NCBI GenBank assembly: GCA_002336725.1
Contig: DDEO01000150.1
Coordinates: 1-20,506, forward strand
Reading direction: 5' to 3'
Length of the DNA stretch: 20,506 nt
Source of the DNA: Bacteroidetes bacterium UBA1952
GTDB lineage: Bacteria > Bacteroidota > Bacteroidia > Chitinophagales > Chitinophagaceae
Part shown: positions 14,484 to 20,482 of the stretch, one piece after another
How the letters are laid out: each line of letters begins with the position of its first letter
Position numbering within the stretch: the first letter of the stretch is position 1
Notes under the pieces: model-generated
Database searches by the model: none
What the model saw: the letters and a program-made list of their open reading frames with translations, nothing else
Told to the model about the DNA's origin: nothing
Translations under genes and position numbers: made by a program

Positions 14484-15299
14484 ATGGAAAGCATCATTAT
14501 CCTTGCCGACTCCGCACCGGAGTCGCGTTCTGCCATCGAATATGGCTATGCCTTAGCCGCAGAGAAGCATCTGCCGGTCTTGCTGATCTATATCTATGAC
14601 GTGCCGCTGCTCTATGCACCAGACGTTTTTTCCGGAACTTTTTTGCCCATCGAGGATGCGCAAAAAATTGCGGCGCAGCACTTGCAAGACCTGACAACCC
14701 AATACGCTACACGCTTCCCGCAGGTGCCTACGACCTCGCATCTGGCGCTGATGGGGCCAGATGCTCTTCTGGAAGACCACCCGCAAACGGCCAACAGCCT
14801 CGTTGTTGTGGGCGTTGATCCGGGCAGTATGAACGATTGGTGGGAAGACCACCGGGGGCTGGATATCCTGCGCGAATCGCGCCACAATGTGCTGGCGGTG
14901 CAAACAGACGCTACCTACCGGCCCGTGCGGCGAATCCTGCTGGCCCTGCGCCCCGATCAGCCGGCAGCGACTTTTCCGCTGGCAGAATTGCACGCCGTCC
15001 TGAGCCTCACCGGCGCGGCACTCCATGTGATTACCGTCAATGCCCACGGCTCTTTGTCGCCGGAATTGCTGACCGGCCTGGCTCCGTTGGGGGCTACCTT
15101 CCACGAGGTCGCCGGCAACGAGCATATCGATGCCATCATCGCGCAATTTGCGGTGGATCATCCCGCCGACTGGCTGGCAGTGGTGCCGGGCGAATATGGT
15201 TTTTGGGCAGGCCTTTTTCATAAAAGCAACACTCTGGCACTTGCCGAACACAGCACCGTGCCTTTGTTGGCTCTTCACCTCTCCAGAGAAAAGAAATAA
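14484..15299 (+). CDS. Tandem universal stress protein (UspA family)
   Basis: A 271-residue cytoplasmic protein made of two Usp domains. Domain 1 (residues 1-145) starts MESIIILADSAPESRSAIEYGYALA and ends VLAVQTDATY. Domain 2 (about 147-271) starts PVRRILLALRPDQPA and ends STVPLLALHLSREKK. The ATP-binding pattern G-x2-G-x9-G-S/T is not seen in either domain (domain 1 has VVVGVDPGSMNDWWEDHRG, domain 2 has VPGEYGFWAGLFHKSN), so it probably belongs to the non-nucleotide-binding group; this is inference. The GLFHKSNTLALAEHSTVPLLAL ending is typical of Bacteroidota Usp proteins. It is followed by a long-loop inverted repeat that may terminate it. Confidence 0.88.
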   Translation: MESIIILADSAPESRSAIEYGYALAAEKHLPVLLIYIYDVPLLYAPDVFSGTFLPIEDAQKIAAQHLQDLTTQYATRFPQVPTTSHLALMGPDALLEDHPQTANSLVVVGVDPGSMNDWWEDHRGLDILRESRHNVLAVQTDATYRPVRRILLALRPDQPAATFPLAELHAVLSLTGAALHVITVNAHGSLSPELLTGLAPLGATFHEVAGNEHIDAIIAQFAVDHPADWLAVVPGEYGFWAGLFHKSNTLALAEHSTVPLLALHLSREKK

Positions 15300-15327
15300 C
15301 AACAGGATTTCCGGAAATCAGACGTAG

Positions 15328-15391
15328 AAAAAGCCCCGTAGCGGTGTAGGGATGGTTGTCGAAACCCAAGCCTGCGTCTCTACGGGGCTTT
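15328..15391 (+). terminator. Long-loop inverted repeat after usp gene
   Basis: AAAAGCCCCGTAG (15329-15341) pairs with CTACGGGGCTTT (15380-15391) around a 38-base loop. The loop itself holds GTAGGGA and TCTCTAC ends, resembling a worn GTAG-type palindrome, perhaps inserted into a terminator. The AAAGCCCCG...CGGGGCTTT stem is the same as in the terminators at 19418 and 20156. Confidence 0.5.
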
Positions 15392-15713
15392 CCACTTTCC
15401 CTAAACCAATACCTGCGTTGGCTTATACTGTTTTGAGATAGCTGGCGGTATATGCGTACGTTTCCCTGCGTACGTCAGCCGTCATTCCGGGCTTGACCCG
15501 GAATCTCCATTATGCGGATCTGTTTCATCTATGGCTACCAAATTAAAAATAGTTTTATGCCAAATGGGCGGCTAAATCTTTCTCATTGGAATCGCTCAAA
15601 ATCTTTGCTGCATTACTGTCTGGAGCTTGAATTTCTATGAAAAATTTAGGCTACAAAATGGTATAACAAGTAGTTGAAAATCAGGCGCTCTAAAACGAGA
15701 TTCCCGTTAAAAT
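15392..15713. other. Spacer with dispersed repeats, no gene seen
   Basis: It contains a 9-base direct repeat TGCGTACGT (15453-15461 and 15467-15475). There is an inverted repeat ATTCCGGG / CCCGGAAT with loop CTTGA (15484-15504), the core of an intergenic repeat seen in many bacteria. At 15557-15577 a stretch closely resembles the right end of the element at 3871-3987. I see no credible gene on either strand. Confidence 0.5.
15484..15504. repeat. Short inverted repeat ATTCCGGG-N5-CCCGGAAT
   Basis: Eight-base perfect arms at 15484-15491 and 15497-15504, preceded by GTC and followed by CTCC. It matches a widespread dispersed intergenic palindrome recognised by eye. Confidence 0.5.
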
Positions 15714-15752
15714 CCAAAAAAATCGCTTTCTCCCGGAGAAAGCGATTTTTTT
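15714..15752 (-). terminator. Strong intrinsic terminator of the YtxH/holin operon
   Basis: TCGCTTTCTC (15723-15732) pairs with GAGAAAGCGA (15736-15745) around CCG, flanked by an A-run (15716-15722) and a T-run (15746-15751). The minus-strand transcript therefore ends in a GC stem and U-tract three bases after the last gene. It could also stop plus-strand transcription. Confidence 0.9.
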
Positions 15753-15754
15753 AT

Positions 15755-16267
15755 TCAGAAGATTCCAAGGAATTTCTTTCTTTTTTTCAGAACGACAACT
15801 TCCTGACGTTTGCGACGTGGGTCGTAATAAATAGCGGCTTTTTCAAATCGTTTCTTCTCTTTGTGGCGCTGAATTCCTTTTTTGATAAGCCAGACACCAC
15901 CTTCGAGCGCCCGCCATTTCAGATAGCCGGAGATGATTTCCCAAAAAACCTTTTTAATTTGTTTCTTAGGTAGAAAATTCTGCGCGAGGCGGAGTGCGGA
16001 CGAGTTTTTTTCGATAAAAGGCAACATCCCTTCATAGGCAGCCGTGCCGGCACCGAGGCCCAGCGTCTCCATAAGCAGGCTCATCAGGCGATTGGTCGGG
16101 GCTTCTTCTGCCGCAAGATTGCTCTTTGTCGGCGGCGTTTTGCTGCGCTTCAATCCTTCCATTGTAAACAGGTCGGCAGCATCGCTTTCGCCTTTTACAT
16201 ATTCAAGCAAAACCTTCTCCCTTCTGAGATCTTCGATGCTTTTAAGCTGTCTTTTATAAAGTTGCAC
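15755..16267 (-). CDS. Hypothetical protein, last gene of YtxH/holin operon
   Basis: A 170-residue protein I do not recognise. It is basic and helical at both ends: the start has MQLYKRQLKSIEDLRREKVLLEYVKGE, the end DPRRKRQEVVVLKKRKKFLGIF. The middle (residues 63-90, MSLLMETLGLGAGTAAYEGMLPFIEK) is moderately hydrophobic and could be a single membrane-associated helix. It follows the holin-family gene after 39 bases and is closed by a strong terminator, so it is cotranscribed with the two small membrane/coiled-coil proteins upstream. An envelope-linked role is possible from context only. Confidence 0.75.
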   Translation of the reverse strand: MQLYKRQLKSIEDLRREKVLLEYVKGESDAADLFTMEGLKRSKTPPTKSNLAAEEAPTNRLMSLLMETLGLGAGTAAYEGMLPFIEKNSSALRLAQNFLPKKQIKKVFWEIISGYLKWRALEGGVWLIKKGIQRHKEKKRFEKAAIYYDPRRKRQEVVVLKKRKKFLGIF

Positions 16268-16306
16268 AGGCGTTTTCGGGTTTAGAGGCGTGTATAAAAA
16301 AGGGCT

Positions 16307-16687
16307 TTAGTCTTTTACCTGAATCTTTTTGGCGTGTGCCAGGTCGTCTGCCTCGTCTTCGCTGGTGAGCAGGCGAACAAAGATGCTGGCAAAGCTGTTG
16401 AGCACGGATTTGCGCATCAGCACCACGATCAGTACCAGAAGCAGATAGAAGCCCAGCGTGGCAAAGGCACCGCCAATGGCCGAGTCAAACCACTGCGTGA
16501 AGGTCTCCTTCAGGGCGACCCCCAGAAAGATCAGCACCGCGATGGCCAGAAAAAGCAGGATGAAAAGGTAGATAAGAAAACTCAGGACGTTAGACGTTCG
16601 CTCTACGAAAGAGAGTTTTATCAGGTTGACCCGGACTTCCAGAAAACGGTTTGCATTTTCTTTCCACTCGTTGAGAAGGTTGCGCAC
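16307..16687 (-). CDS. Phage holin family / Holin-X superfamily-like membrane protein
   Basis: A 126-residue protein with an amphipathic N-terminus (LNEWKENANRFLEVRVNLIKLSFVERTS). It then has two transmembrane helices, about residues 34-59 (VLSFLIYLFILLFLAIAVLI...) and 69-92 (IGGAFATLGFYLLLVLIVVLM), and a charged C-terminal tail (SEDEADDLAHAKKIQVKD). This layout fits the 'phage holin family protein' (PF07332-like) found in Bacteroidota chromosomes next to YtxH proteins; no phage genes are nearby, so it is unlikely to be a lysis protein. It starts 13 bases after the YtxH-type gene. Confidence 0.75.
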   Translation of the reverse strand: MRNLLNEWKENANRFLEVRVNLIKLSFVERTSNVLSFLIYLFILLFLAIAVLIFLGVALKETFTQWFDSAIGGAFATLGFYLLLVLIVVLMRKSVLNSFASIFVRLLTSEDEADDLAHAKKIQVKD

Positions 16688-16699
16688 GGCAAAAGGGGA

Positions 16700-16906
16700 T
16701 TAGGCGTTGTAGATTTCTTCTTCCAGGTCGGCGCGTTCTTTGGAGAACCGACTCTTCAGGTCATAATATTTATCGTTCATAAATTCCCGAAGGCGGGTCA
16801 GTTCTTCGCGGCGTTCTTCGGAATCGGTTGCCAGAAGATACCCCAGAGCGGTACCGACGGCCACGCCTGTGAGCAATGTTGCTATTGTTTTACCTGTTTG
16901 TGCCAT
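16700..16906 (-). CDS. YtxH domain protein
   Basis: A 68-residue protein from ATG 16906, MAQTGKTIATLLTGVAVGTA, with one hydrophobic Gly/Ala-rich segment (residues 5-25). A charged helix follows, SEERREELTRLREFMNDKYY through ERADLEEEIYNA, likely coiled coil. This is the standard layout of YtxH-family stress-associated proteins. An upstream in-frame ATG at 16942 adds a non-conserved extension and is not preferred. It is the first gene of a three-gene minus-strand operon. Confidence 0.8.
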   Translation of the reverse strand: MAQTGKTIATLLTGVAVGTALGYLLATDSEERREELTRLREFMNDKYYDLKSRFSKERADLEEEIYNA

Positions 16907-16989
16907 AAAGCGAGAGCGTAAAAATGTGAGAGATGGGAGCACGCAGAATGCTTACACGGGGAACAAATACCGTGCCACTTGCGGCGGCT

Positions 16990-17018
16990 TAAAGATAGCA
17001 CCGGAGCGGTTTTGGCAA
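16990..17018 (-). promoter_or_regulatory. Candidate promoter of the YtxH operon
   Basis: On the minus strand TTG (17016-17018) is followed after 18 bases by TATCTTTA (16990-16997), one mismatch from TAnnTTTG. A leader of about 80 bases would precede the ATG at 16906. Moderate to weak match. Confidence 0.35.
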
Positions 17019-17165
17019 CCTGTTAGCCGTGATTTTTACAGCACTTTTTCTTCGCTGCAAAAGAAACCGATTTCGCTTGTTATCGCCAACCTGCTGCTCA
17101 CCCGGCCTCTGGGCGAGGAATTACTTTCCTTCTTTCCCAAAGGATAGAATTTTTGCAGCGTCCTG

Positions 17166-17339
17166 CTAAGAGCCTATCCAGAAAATCAGTAGTGAGGCTG
17201 GTTCAGTCATAAACTTTTGTCATCCCGGAACGGGAACTTGTCGGCTCGCAACTGCAAAGACCCCGTTCCGGGGTGACAAAAAAACCGTACGAAAAACCAC
17301 ATCCTTTCACATTTCCTTAAATTTAGGATAGGCCCTAAG
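17166..17339. mobile_element. MITE-like repeat with nested inverted repeats
   Basis: Outer ends GAGCCTATCC (17170-17179) and GGATAGGCCC (17326-17335) form imperfect terminal inverted repeats bordered by the direct repeat CTAAG (17166-17170 and 17335-17339). Inside, TTTTGTCATCCCGGAACGGG (17215-17234) pairs with CCCGTTCCGGGGTGACAAAA (17262-17281) with a single mismatch. There is no coding capacity. The ends resemble IS5-type termini, but no transposase of this type is in the window. Confidence 0.5.
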
Positions 17340-17374
17340 TAAAGGTGTTGCTGATGACCTCTGAGGGAGACGAT

Positions 17375-17436
17375 TTTCCGGAAATAAGGGCTGGTTTTTC
17401 CGGAAATTTCCGGAAATATTCTATGCAATACCTTTG
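17375..17436 (+). promoter_or_regulatory. Promoter of SIMPL gene with three TTTCCGGAAA sites
   Basis: TACCTTTG at 17429-17436 matches the Bacteroidota -7 consensus exactly, 23 bases before the ATG. Directly upstream are three exact TTTCCGGAAA palindromes at 17375-17384, 17397-17406 and 17407-17416, starts 22 and 10 bases apart, the last overlapping the expected -33 region (TTTC at 17407-17410, spacer 18). They are well placed to act as operators, though the palindrome is common throughout the window. Confidence 0.5.
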
Positions 17437-17458
17437 AGAAGCCCCCCGTTCTTTTTGT

Positions 17459-18193
17459 ATGCGCAACTTCCCCCTAAAAACCCTGATAACGGCGCTGGCC
17501 GCTGTGATTATTGCCGCCATTCTGGCATCGGGCTACAATTATAAGTTCAAAGCCAAAAATACATTGCCCGTAACCGGCTCGGCGGAATACAATTTTGAAG
17601 CCGACCTCATCGTGTGGGCCGGCTCGTATATGCGCACTTCCATGGATCTCAAAGAGGCCTATGCCATGCTCAAGCAAGACGAGATGCGGGTGCGCGAATA
17701 CCTGCGCAGCAAGGGTATCAACGAGAAAGAAGCGGTGTTTTCCTCTATCACCATCAGCCGCCAATACAACGAGACTTTCGACGACCGGGGCAACCGCACT
17801 TCTTCCGTTTTTAGCGGGTTTCAGCTCAGCCAGCGGGTGCGGGTAGAGTCGGTCGATATTGAAAAAGTAGAAGTCATTTCCCGCGAGGTTACCGGCCTGC
17901 TCGAAGCCGGTGTAGAACTCAACTCCGAGGAGCCGCAGTATTACTACACCAAGCTCAAAGACGTAAAAATAAAACTCCTGCAGGAGGCCGGCGAAGATGC
18001 CCGCCGCCGCGCCGAGACGATTGCCAAAGCCGGCCACAGCAGCCTCGGCGGCTTGCGCAAAGCGAGCATGGGCGTTTTCCAGATTACGGGCCGCAACTCC
18101 AACGAGGATTTCACCTACGGCGGCGCTTTTAACACGGCCAGCAAATCCAAAACCGCAACGGTAACGGTGCGCTATGAGTACGCTTTGAATTAA
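17459..18193 (+). CDS. SIMPL domain protein (DUF541)
   Basis: A 244-residue envelope protein with an N-terminal signal anchor (residues 5-26, PLKTLITALAAVIIAAILAS). The SIMPL (DUF541) domain then spans about residues 35-242. Family features are the opening VTGSAEYNFEADLIVW, the helix LKQDEMRVREYLRSKGINEKEAVF, the ISRQYNETFDDRGNRTS loop, and the conserved LQEAGEDARRRAETIAKAG. Many SIMPL proteins are periplasmic with poorly defined, stress-related roles. An exact -7 box lies 23 bases upstream. It is followed after 58 bases by a secreted unknown protein on the same strand. Confidence 0.9.
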   Translation: MRNFPLKTLITALAAVIIAAILASGYNYKFKAKNTLPVTGSAEYNFEADLIVWAGSYMRTSMDLKEAYAMLKQDEMRVREYLRSKGINEKEAVFSSITISRQYNETFDDRGNRTSSVFSGFQLSQRVRVESVDIEKVEVISREVTGLLEAGVELNSEEPQYYYTKLKDVKIKLLQEAGEDARRRAETIAKAGHSSLGGLRKASMGVFQITGRNSNEDFTYGGAFNTASKSKTATVTVRYEYALN

Positions 18194-18204
18194 GGGCGCA
18201 ATGG

Positions 18205-18225
18205 CTCAATACTCAATTACTCAAT
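18205..18225. repeat. Triple CTCAAT repeat between two genes
   Basis: CTCAAT occurs at 18205-18210, 18212-18217 and 18220-18225, spaced 7 and 8 bases, in the 58-base gap between the SIMPL gene and the next gene. It is similar in style to the GTTGAT array at 1531-1640. Confidence 0.6.
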
Positions 18226-18251
18226 GTGGAAATGATTCCTGAGTTTTCCCA

Positions 18252-18764
18252 ATGAAGAATCTTCTTTGCCTTGCGCTGCTTTGCTGGAGTGGTACGCTGC
18301 GGGCGCAGGAGGTGGCCGACACGCCGCGCATCCTTACCGGCGGCACGCTCAAAGAGGTGAAGATTACGATGCCCTATGAAAAATGGCAGCGCGACTCGGC
18401 AGCGAACCGGCTTATTTACCGCAAAGAACTGGGAGACGCGGCCTTTAAGCCCGAAATACGCAACCCACTTAAATACGGCCTGCGGTTAGATGGTGGAATT
18501 ACGTGGCTGGCGTTGAAATTTTCCGGAAAACAGAAGCGGGCGCAGCGTTTTCAGAAAGCGATGGAAGCCCACGAAAACGAGCAGCTGATTTCAATCCGCT
18601 ACAATGCGCCGCTCGTAAAGCGCCTCACCGGACTGGATGATTCCACGGCCTATGTTTTCATCCGGCAAAACCCAATGTCGCGCGGCTTTTTCAATACGGC
18701 TACCGAACTGGAACTCATGCAGTGGGTACGCGACCGCTACCGCGAGTGGCCGCAGCGGAAGTAG
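18252..18764 (+). CDS. Secreted conserved hypothetical protein
   Basis: A 170-residue protein with a cleavable signal peptide (MKNLLCLALLCWSGTLRAQ, cut after Ala18). The mature part is soluble and basic, with FSGKQKRAQRFQKAMEAHEN, then NAPLVKRLTGLDDSTAYVFIRQ, then FFNTATELELMQWVRDRYREW at the C-terminus. I recognise this pattern as a recurring Bacteroidota periplasmic protein of unknown function, but no domain name is certain. It may be cotranscribed with the SIMPL gene. It converges with the cupin gene; the 116-base gap holds two TTCCGGAA palindromes (18785, 18805) and nothing else I can name. Confidence 0.75.
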   Translation: MKNLLCLALLCWSGTLRAQEVADTPRILTGGTLKEVKITMPYEKWQRDSAANRLIYRKELGDAAFKPEIRNPLKYGLRLDGGITWLALKFSGKQKRAQRFQKAMEAHENEQLISIRYNAPLVKRLTGLDDSTAYVFIRQNPMSRGFFNTATELELMQWVRDRYREWPQRK

Positions 18765-18880
18765 CCCGGAGGACAGGCATACGCTTCCGGAAAAACGAAC
18801 CCCTTTTCCGGAAATGGTTTGCGGCGGCGCGTGGCTCGTTATCCAGTCGCAGTGCTGCCGGTGAAAATCCATCTGCGCAC

Positions 18881-19168
18881 TTATTTTATCAGCAGCAACT
18901 GCGAGTCTTCGATGCCGTCGAGGTGGTGCTTTACGCCCGGCGCGATAGGGTGGTAGTCGCCGCAGCAGAGCGTAACGGTTTCGCCGTTTTCATCTACATA
19001 TTTCACCGAACCGGAAACGCATACCAGCGTGGCAGGAACGGGCGTGGTGTGTTCTTTCAGGTGCCCGCCGCCGCGCAGTTGGATAGCGGCGACTGTGCCT
19101 GCGCCGTCTTTGCGGAAGGGAACAGCAGAAACGGGTTTGTCGGATGTGTGGAGATCGGCGAGCTTCAT
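18881..19168 (-). CDS. Small cupin-domain protein
   Basis: A 95-residue single-domain cupin. The beta-barrel pattern is GGGHLKEHTTPVPATLVCVSG, then KYVDENGETVTLCCGDYHPI, then PGVKHHLDGIEDSQLLLIK. The first cupin motif is reduced (one His after LKE rather than HxH) and the second keeps GVKHHLDG, so metal binding is possible with few ligands. Bacteroidota encode many such stand-alone cupins, function unknown. On the minus strand a TAATTTTA box (19174-19181) precedes the ATG by a few bases and may be the -7 element. Confidence 0.85.
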   Translation of the reverse strand: MKLADLHTSDKPVSAVPFRKDGAGTVAAIQLRGGGHLKEHTTPVPATLVCVSGSVKYVDENGETVTLCCGDYHPIAPGVKHHLDGIEDSQLLLIK

Positions 19169-19189
19169 GGGGCTAAAATTAACCCGATT

Positions 19190-19275
19190 TCAGAGACGGA
19201 ACGCGGACAAAACGGATGATACGGATTTTCACGGATCAGAAATCCGTGAAAATCCGTCGAAATCCGCGTCATGCG
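19190..19275. repeat. Dispersed GGATTTTCACGGAT-type inverted repeat
   Basis: ACGGATTTTCACGGAT (19221-19236) pairs perfectly with ATCCGTGAAAATCCGT (19242-19257) around CAGAA. Outer CGCGGA (19203-19208) and TCCGCG (19264-19269) extend the symmetry. It looks like a dispersed intergenic repeat known by eye from many environmental bacterial genomes. It lies upstream of the cupin gene. Confidence 0.65.
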
Positions 19276-19358
19276 TGTGCTATCGCCTGCCGCAATCCCG
19301 CGTCATAGCCCGTTACTAAAAACTCCGGAAACCGCTGCCGGAATTTCCGGAATATCGT

Positions 19359-19385
19359 GTAGGGACGCACCACGCGTGTCCCTAC
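19359..19385. repeat. GTAG-type palindromic repeat
   Basis: GTAGGGAC (19359-19366) and GTCCCTAC (19378-19385) are perfect arms around GCACCACGCGT. It has the same GTAG...CTAC architecture as 1650-1679. Confidence 0.7.
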
Positions 19386-19415
19386 GAATTCAACAAAAAC
19401 GGCCCGACCGTAAAT

Positions 19416-19459
19416 CAAAAAAGCCCCGCAGCACGTTCGCTACGGGGCTTTTTCAATCC
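19416..19459 (-). terminator. Terminator after lipoprotein gene, copy of the atpC terminator
   Basis: AAAAAGCCCCGCAGC (19418-19432) pairs with GCTACGGGGCTTTTT (19439-19453) with one mismatch and a 6-base loop, T-rich on both strands. The 44-base stretch 19416-19459 differs at only three positions from 20154-20197, the terminator of atpC. Confidence 0.85.
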
Positions 19460-19484
19460 GGATTTTCCCGAAAAACAGGCGGCA

Positions 19485-19518
19485 ATTTCCTTCGCGCCTT
19501 CTGCCAATGCAGTGGCCA
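19485..19518 (-). pseudogene. Remnant of a duplicated atpC 3' end
   Basis: The 18 bases 19485-19502 are identical to 20229-20246 inside the 3' end of atpC. Read on the minus strand, the region gives ATALAEGAKEI, matching the atpC C-terminus ATVLVEGAKEM. The stop codon has been lost and the frame runs on into the terminator copy. No further atpC sequence is seen upstream, where the lipoprotein gene ends. It appears to be a relic of duplication of the end of the atp operon. Confidence 0.65.
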
Positions 19519-19537
19519 TAAGGTGCACAAAAAGATT

Positions 19538-19969
19538 TCAACTTTTAGCAGCGGAACGCTTCAGGGCGAACGACCAGCCATAACAGCGAAGCTGACAGCC
19601 TGAGGCATCCGGACAGGAGATTTCACCAATATTTTTACCGCTGTCGTTGGTGAGCCGGTAGCGTTGTTCGTCCGTCTTAAACGCATGGAAACGCAGGGTG
19701 TCATCTGTGCTTCCGTCGGCGTAATGAAGCCAGAGAACGCTGTCTTTAATAGTTACCTTCTCCAGTCCGGATTGACCAGAGGTAACAAAATAGACCAGGA
19801 AAGATTCCAGGCTCATCGCCTCTCCGGGGTTAACCTTCGGCGCTGGATCGTCGAAGGCGACGGATGTAATATCCCAGACACCCTGATAGGTCGCCCGGCT
19901 TTGCGTTTTTACACAGGCGCTAACCAGAAGCGGGAGAGAAAGCAAAAGATACTTTACGGTGCTTTTCAT
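19538..19969 (-). CDS. Hypothetical lipoprotein
   Basis: A 143-residue lipoprotein with signal MKSTVKYLLLSLPLLVSAC (lipobox VSAC, Cys19). The mature part starts YQGVWDITSVAFDDPAPKVN and has predicted beta-strand character, reminiscent of lipocalin-like small lipoproteins (WDITS near the start, then VTIKDSVLWLHYADGSTDDTLRFHAF). That fold suggestion is weak. Three Cys near the C-terminus (SCPDASGCQLRC) may form disulfides. No function is recognised. It is preceded by an exact TATCTTTG box and followed by a relic of atpC and a terminator. Confidence 0.75.
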   Translation of the reverse strand: MKSTVKYLLLSLPLLVSACVKTQSRATYQGVWDITSVAFDDPAPKVNPGEAMSLESFLVYFVTSGQSGLEKVTIKDSVLWLHYADGSTDDTLRFHAFKTDEQRYRLTNDSGKNIGEISCPDASGCQLRCYGWSFALKRSAAKS

Positions 19970-19999
19970 AGCTCAGCAGTTTTGGTTGGTTGAGCGCCA

Positions 20000-20122
20000 C
20001 TATTGGCTACATTCAAAGATAAGCAGGATTTTCTTCATAAGGCTGGCAATGAAATCCGATTCTTTAATGCGTTCTCCGGTTTCGGTAGCGTAAACCTCGT
20101 AAATGGGGTTGCCATCGAAGGG
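20000..20122 (-). pseudogene. Orphan coding fragment without start
   Basis: On the minus strand, an open frame of 40 codons ends in TAG at 20000-20002. It reads GNPIYEVYATETGERIKESD then FIASLMKKILLIFECSQ, which looks like real protein sequence, balanced and helical at the end. It has an in-frame stop at 20123-20125 and no start codon before the Met near its end, so it is probably the 3' remainder of a broken gene. It starts 31 bases after the atpC terminator. I do not recognise the family. Confidence 0.45.
20014..20021 (-). promoter_or_regulatory. Candidate -7 box of the lipoprotein gene
   Basis: The minus strand reads TATCTTTG, an exact TAnnTTTG match, 45 bases before the ATG at 19969. No TTTG is seen 19-21 bases further upstream. 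It lies inside the orphan coding fragment, so the match could be a coding coincidence. Confidence 0.4.
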
Positions 20123-20153
20123 CTATGGCATCCGCGTTCTAAATCACTCCACA

Positions 20154-20197
20154 CAAAAAAGCCCCACAGCACGTTGGCTACAGGGCTTTTTCAATCC
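20154..20197 (-). terminator. Terminator of the atp operon end
   Basis: AAAAAGCCC (20156-20164) pairs with GGGCTTTTT (20183-20191), with an inner AGC/GCT pair. It lies 22 bases after the atpC stop and is T-rich on the minus transcript. Nearly identical to 19416-19459. Confidence 0.85.
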
Positions 20198-20218
20198 AGA
20201 AATTTCCGGAAAAAATCC

Positions 20219-20476
20219 TTAGGCGTTCATTTCCTTCGCGCCTTCTACCAGCACGGTGGCTTTGTTGTTGAGTACTTCCACAAAACCGCCGGTAATCGTC
20301 CACAGTTCGTGGCTCGTTTTGCTGGTGATGATTTTCATGCGGCCTTGTCCCAGGGCGGCAATGAGCGGCGCGTGGCGGTCGAGAACCTCAAAAGAGCCTT
20401 CTACGCCCGGAAGCTGTACGCCATAAACCTCGCCGCTGTAAATCCTGCGCTCCGGTGTGAGAATATCGAGTTGCAT
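20219..20476 (-). CDS. atpC: F1F0 ATP synthase epsilon subunit (short form)
   Basis: An 85-residue protein, MQLDILTPERRIYSGEVYGV, then PGVEGSFEVLDRHAPLIAALGQGRMKI and ELWTITGGFVEVLNNKATVLVEG. This is the N-terminal beta-sandwich of the epsilon subunit of the F1 central stalk. The C-terminal helical pair that inhibits ATP hydrolysis in many bacteria is absent; the same short form is usual in Bacteroidota, so it is not a truncation. The beta subunit gene (atpD) is expected beyond the right edge. A terminator follows 22 bases after the stop. Confidence 0.95.
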   Translation of the reverse strand: MQLDILTPERRIYSGEVYGVQLPGVEGSFEVLDRHAPLIAALGQGRMKIITSKTSHELWTITGGFVEVLNNKATVLVEGAKEMNA

Positions 20477-20482
20477 AAATTA

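Noticed and set aside
13685..14536. 283-codon minus-strand frame opposite the sugar transferase
   Set aside because: The plus-strand protein carries the catalytic motifs; the antisense frame has none and crosses an intergenic region.
16307..16687. Holin-family gene taken as a prophage marker
   Set aside because: No lysin, structural or integrase genes are nearby, and the neighbours are chromosomal YtxH-type genes.
20219..20476. atpC suspected of being truncated
   Set aside because: The 85-residue form ending after the beta-sandwich is normal for Bacteroidota epsilon subunits.
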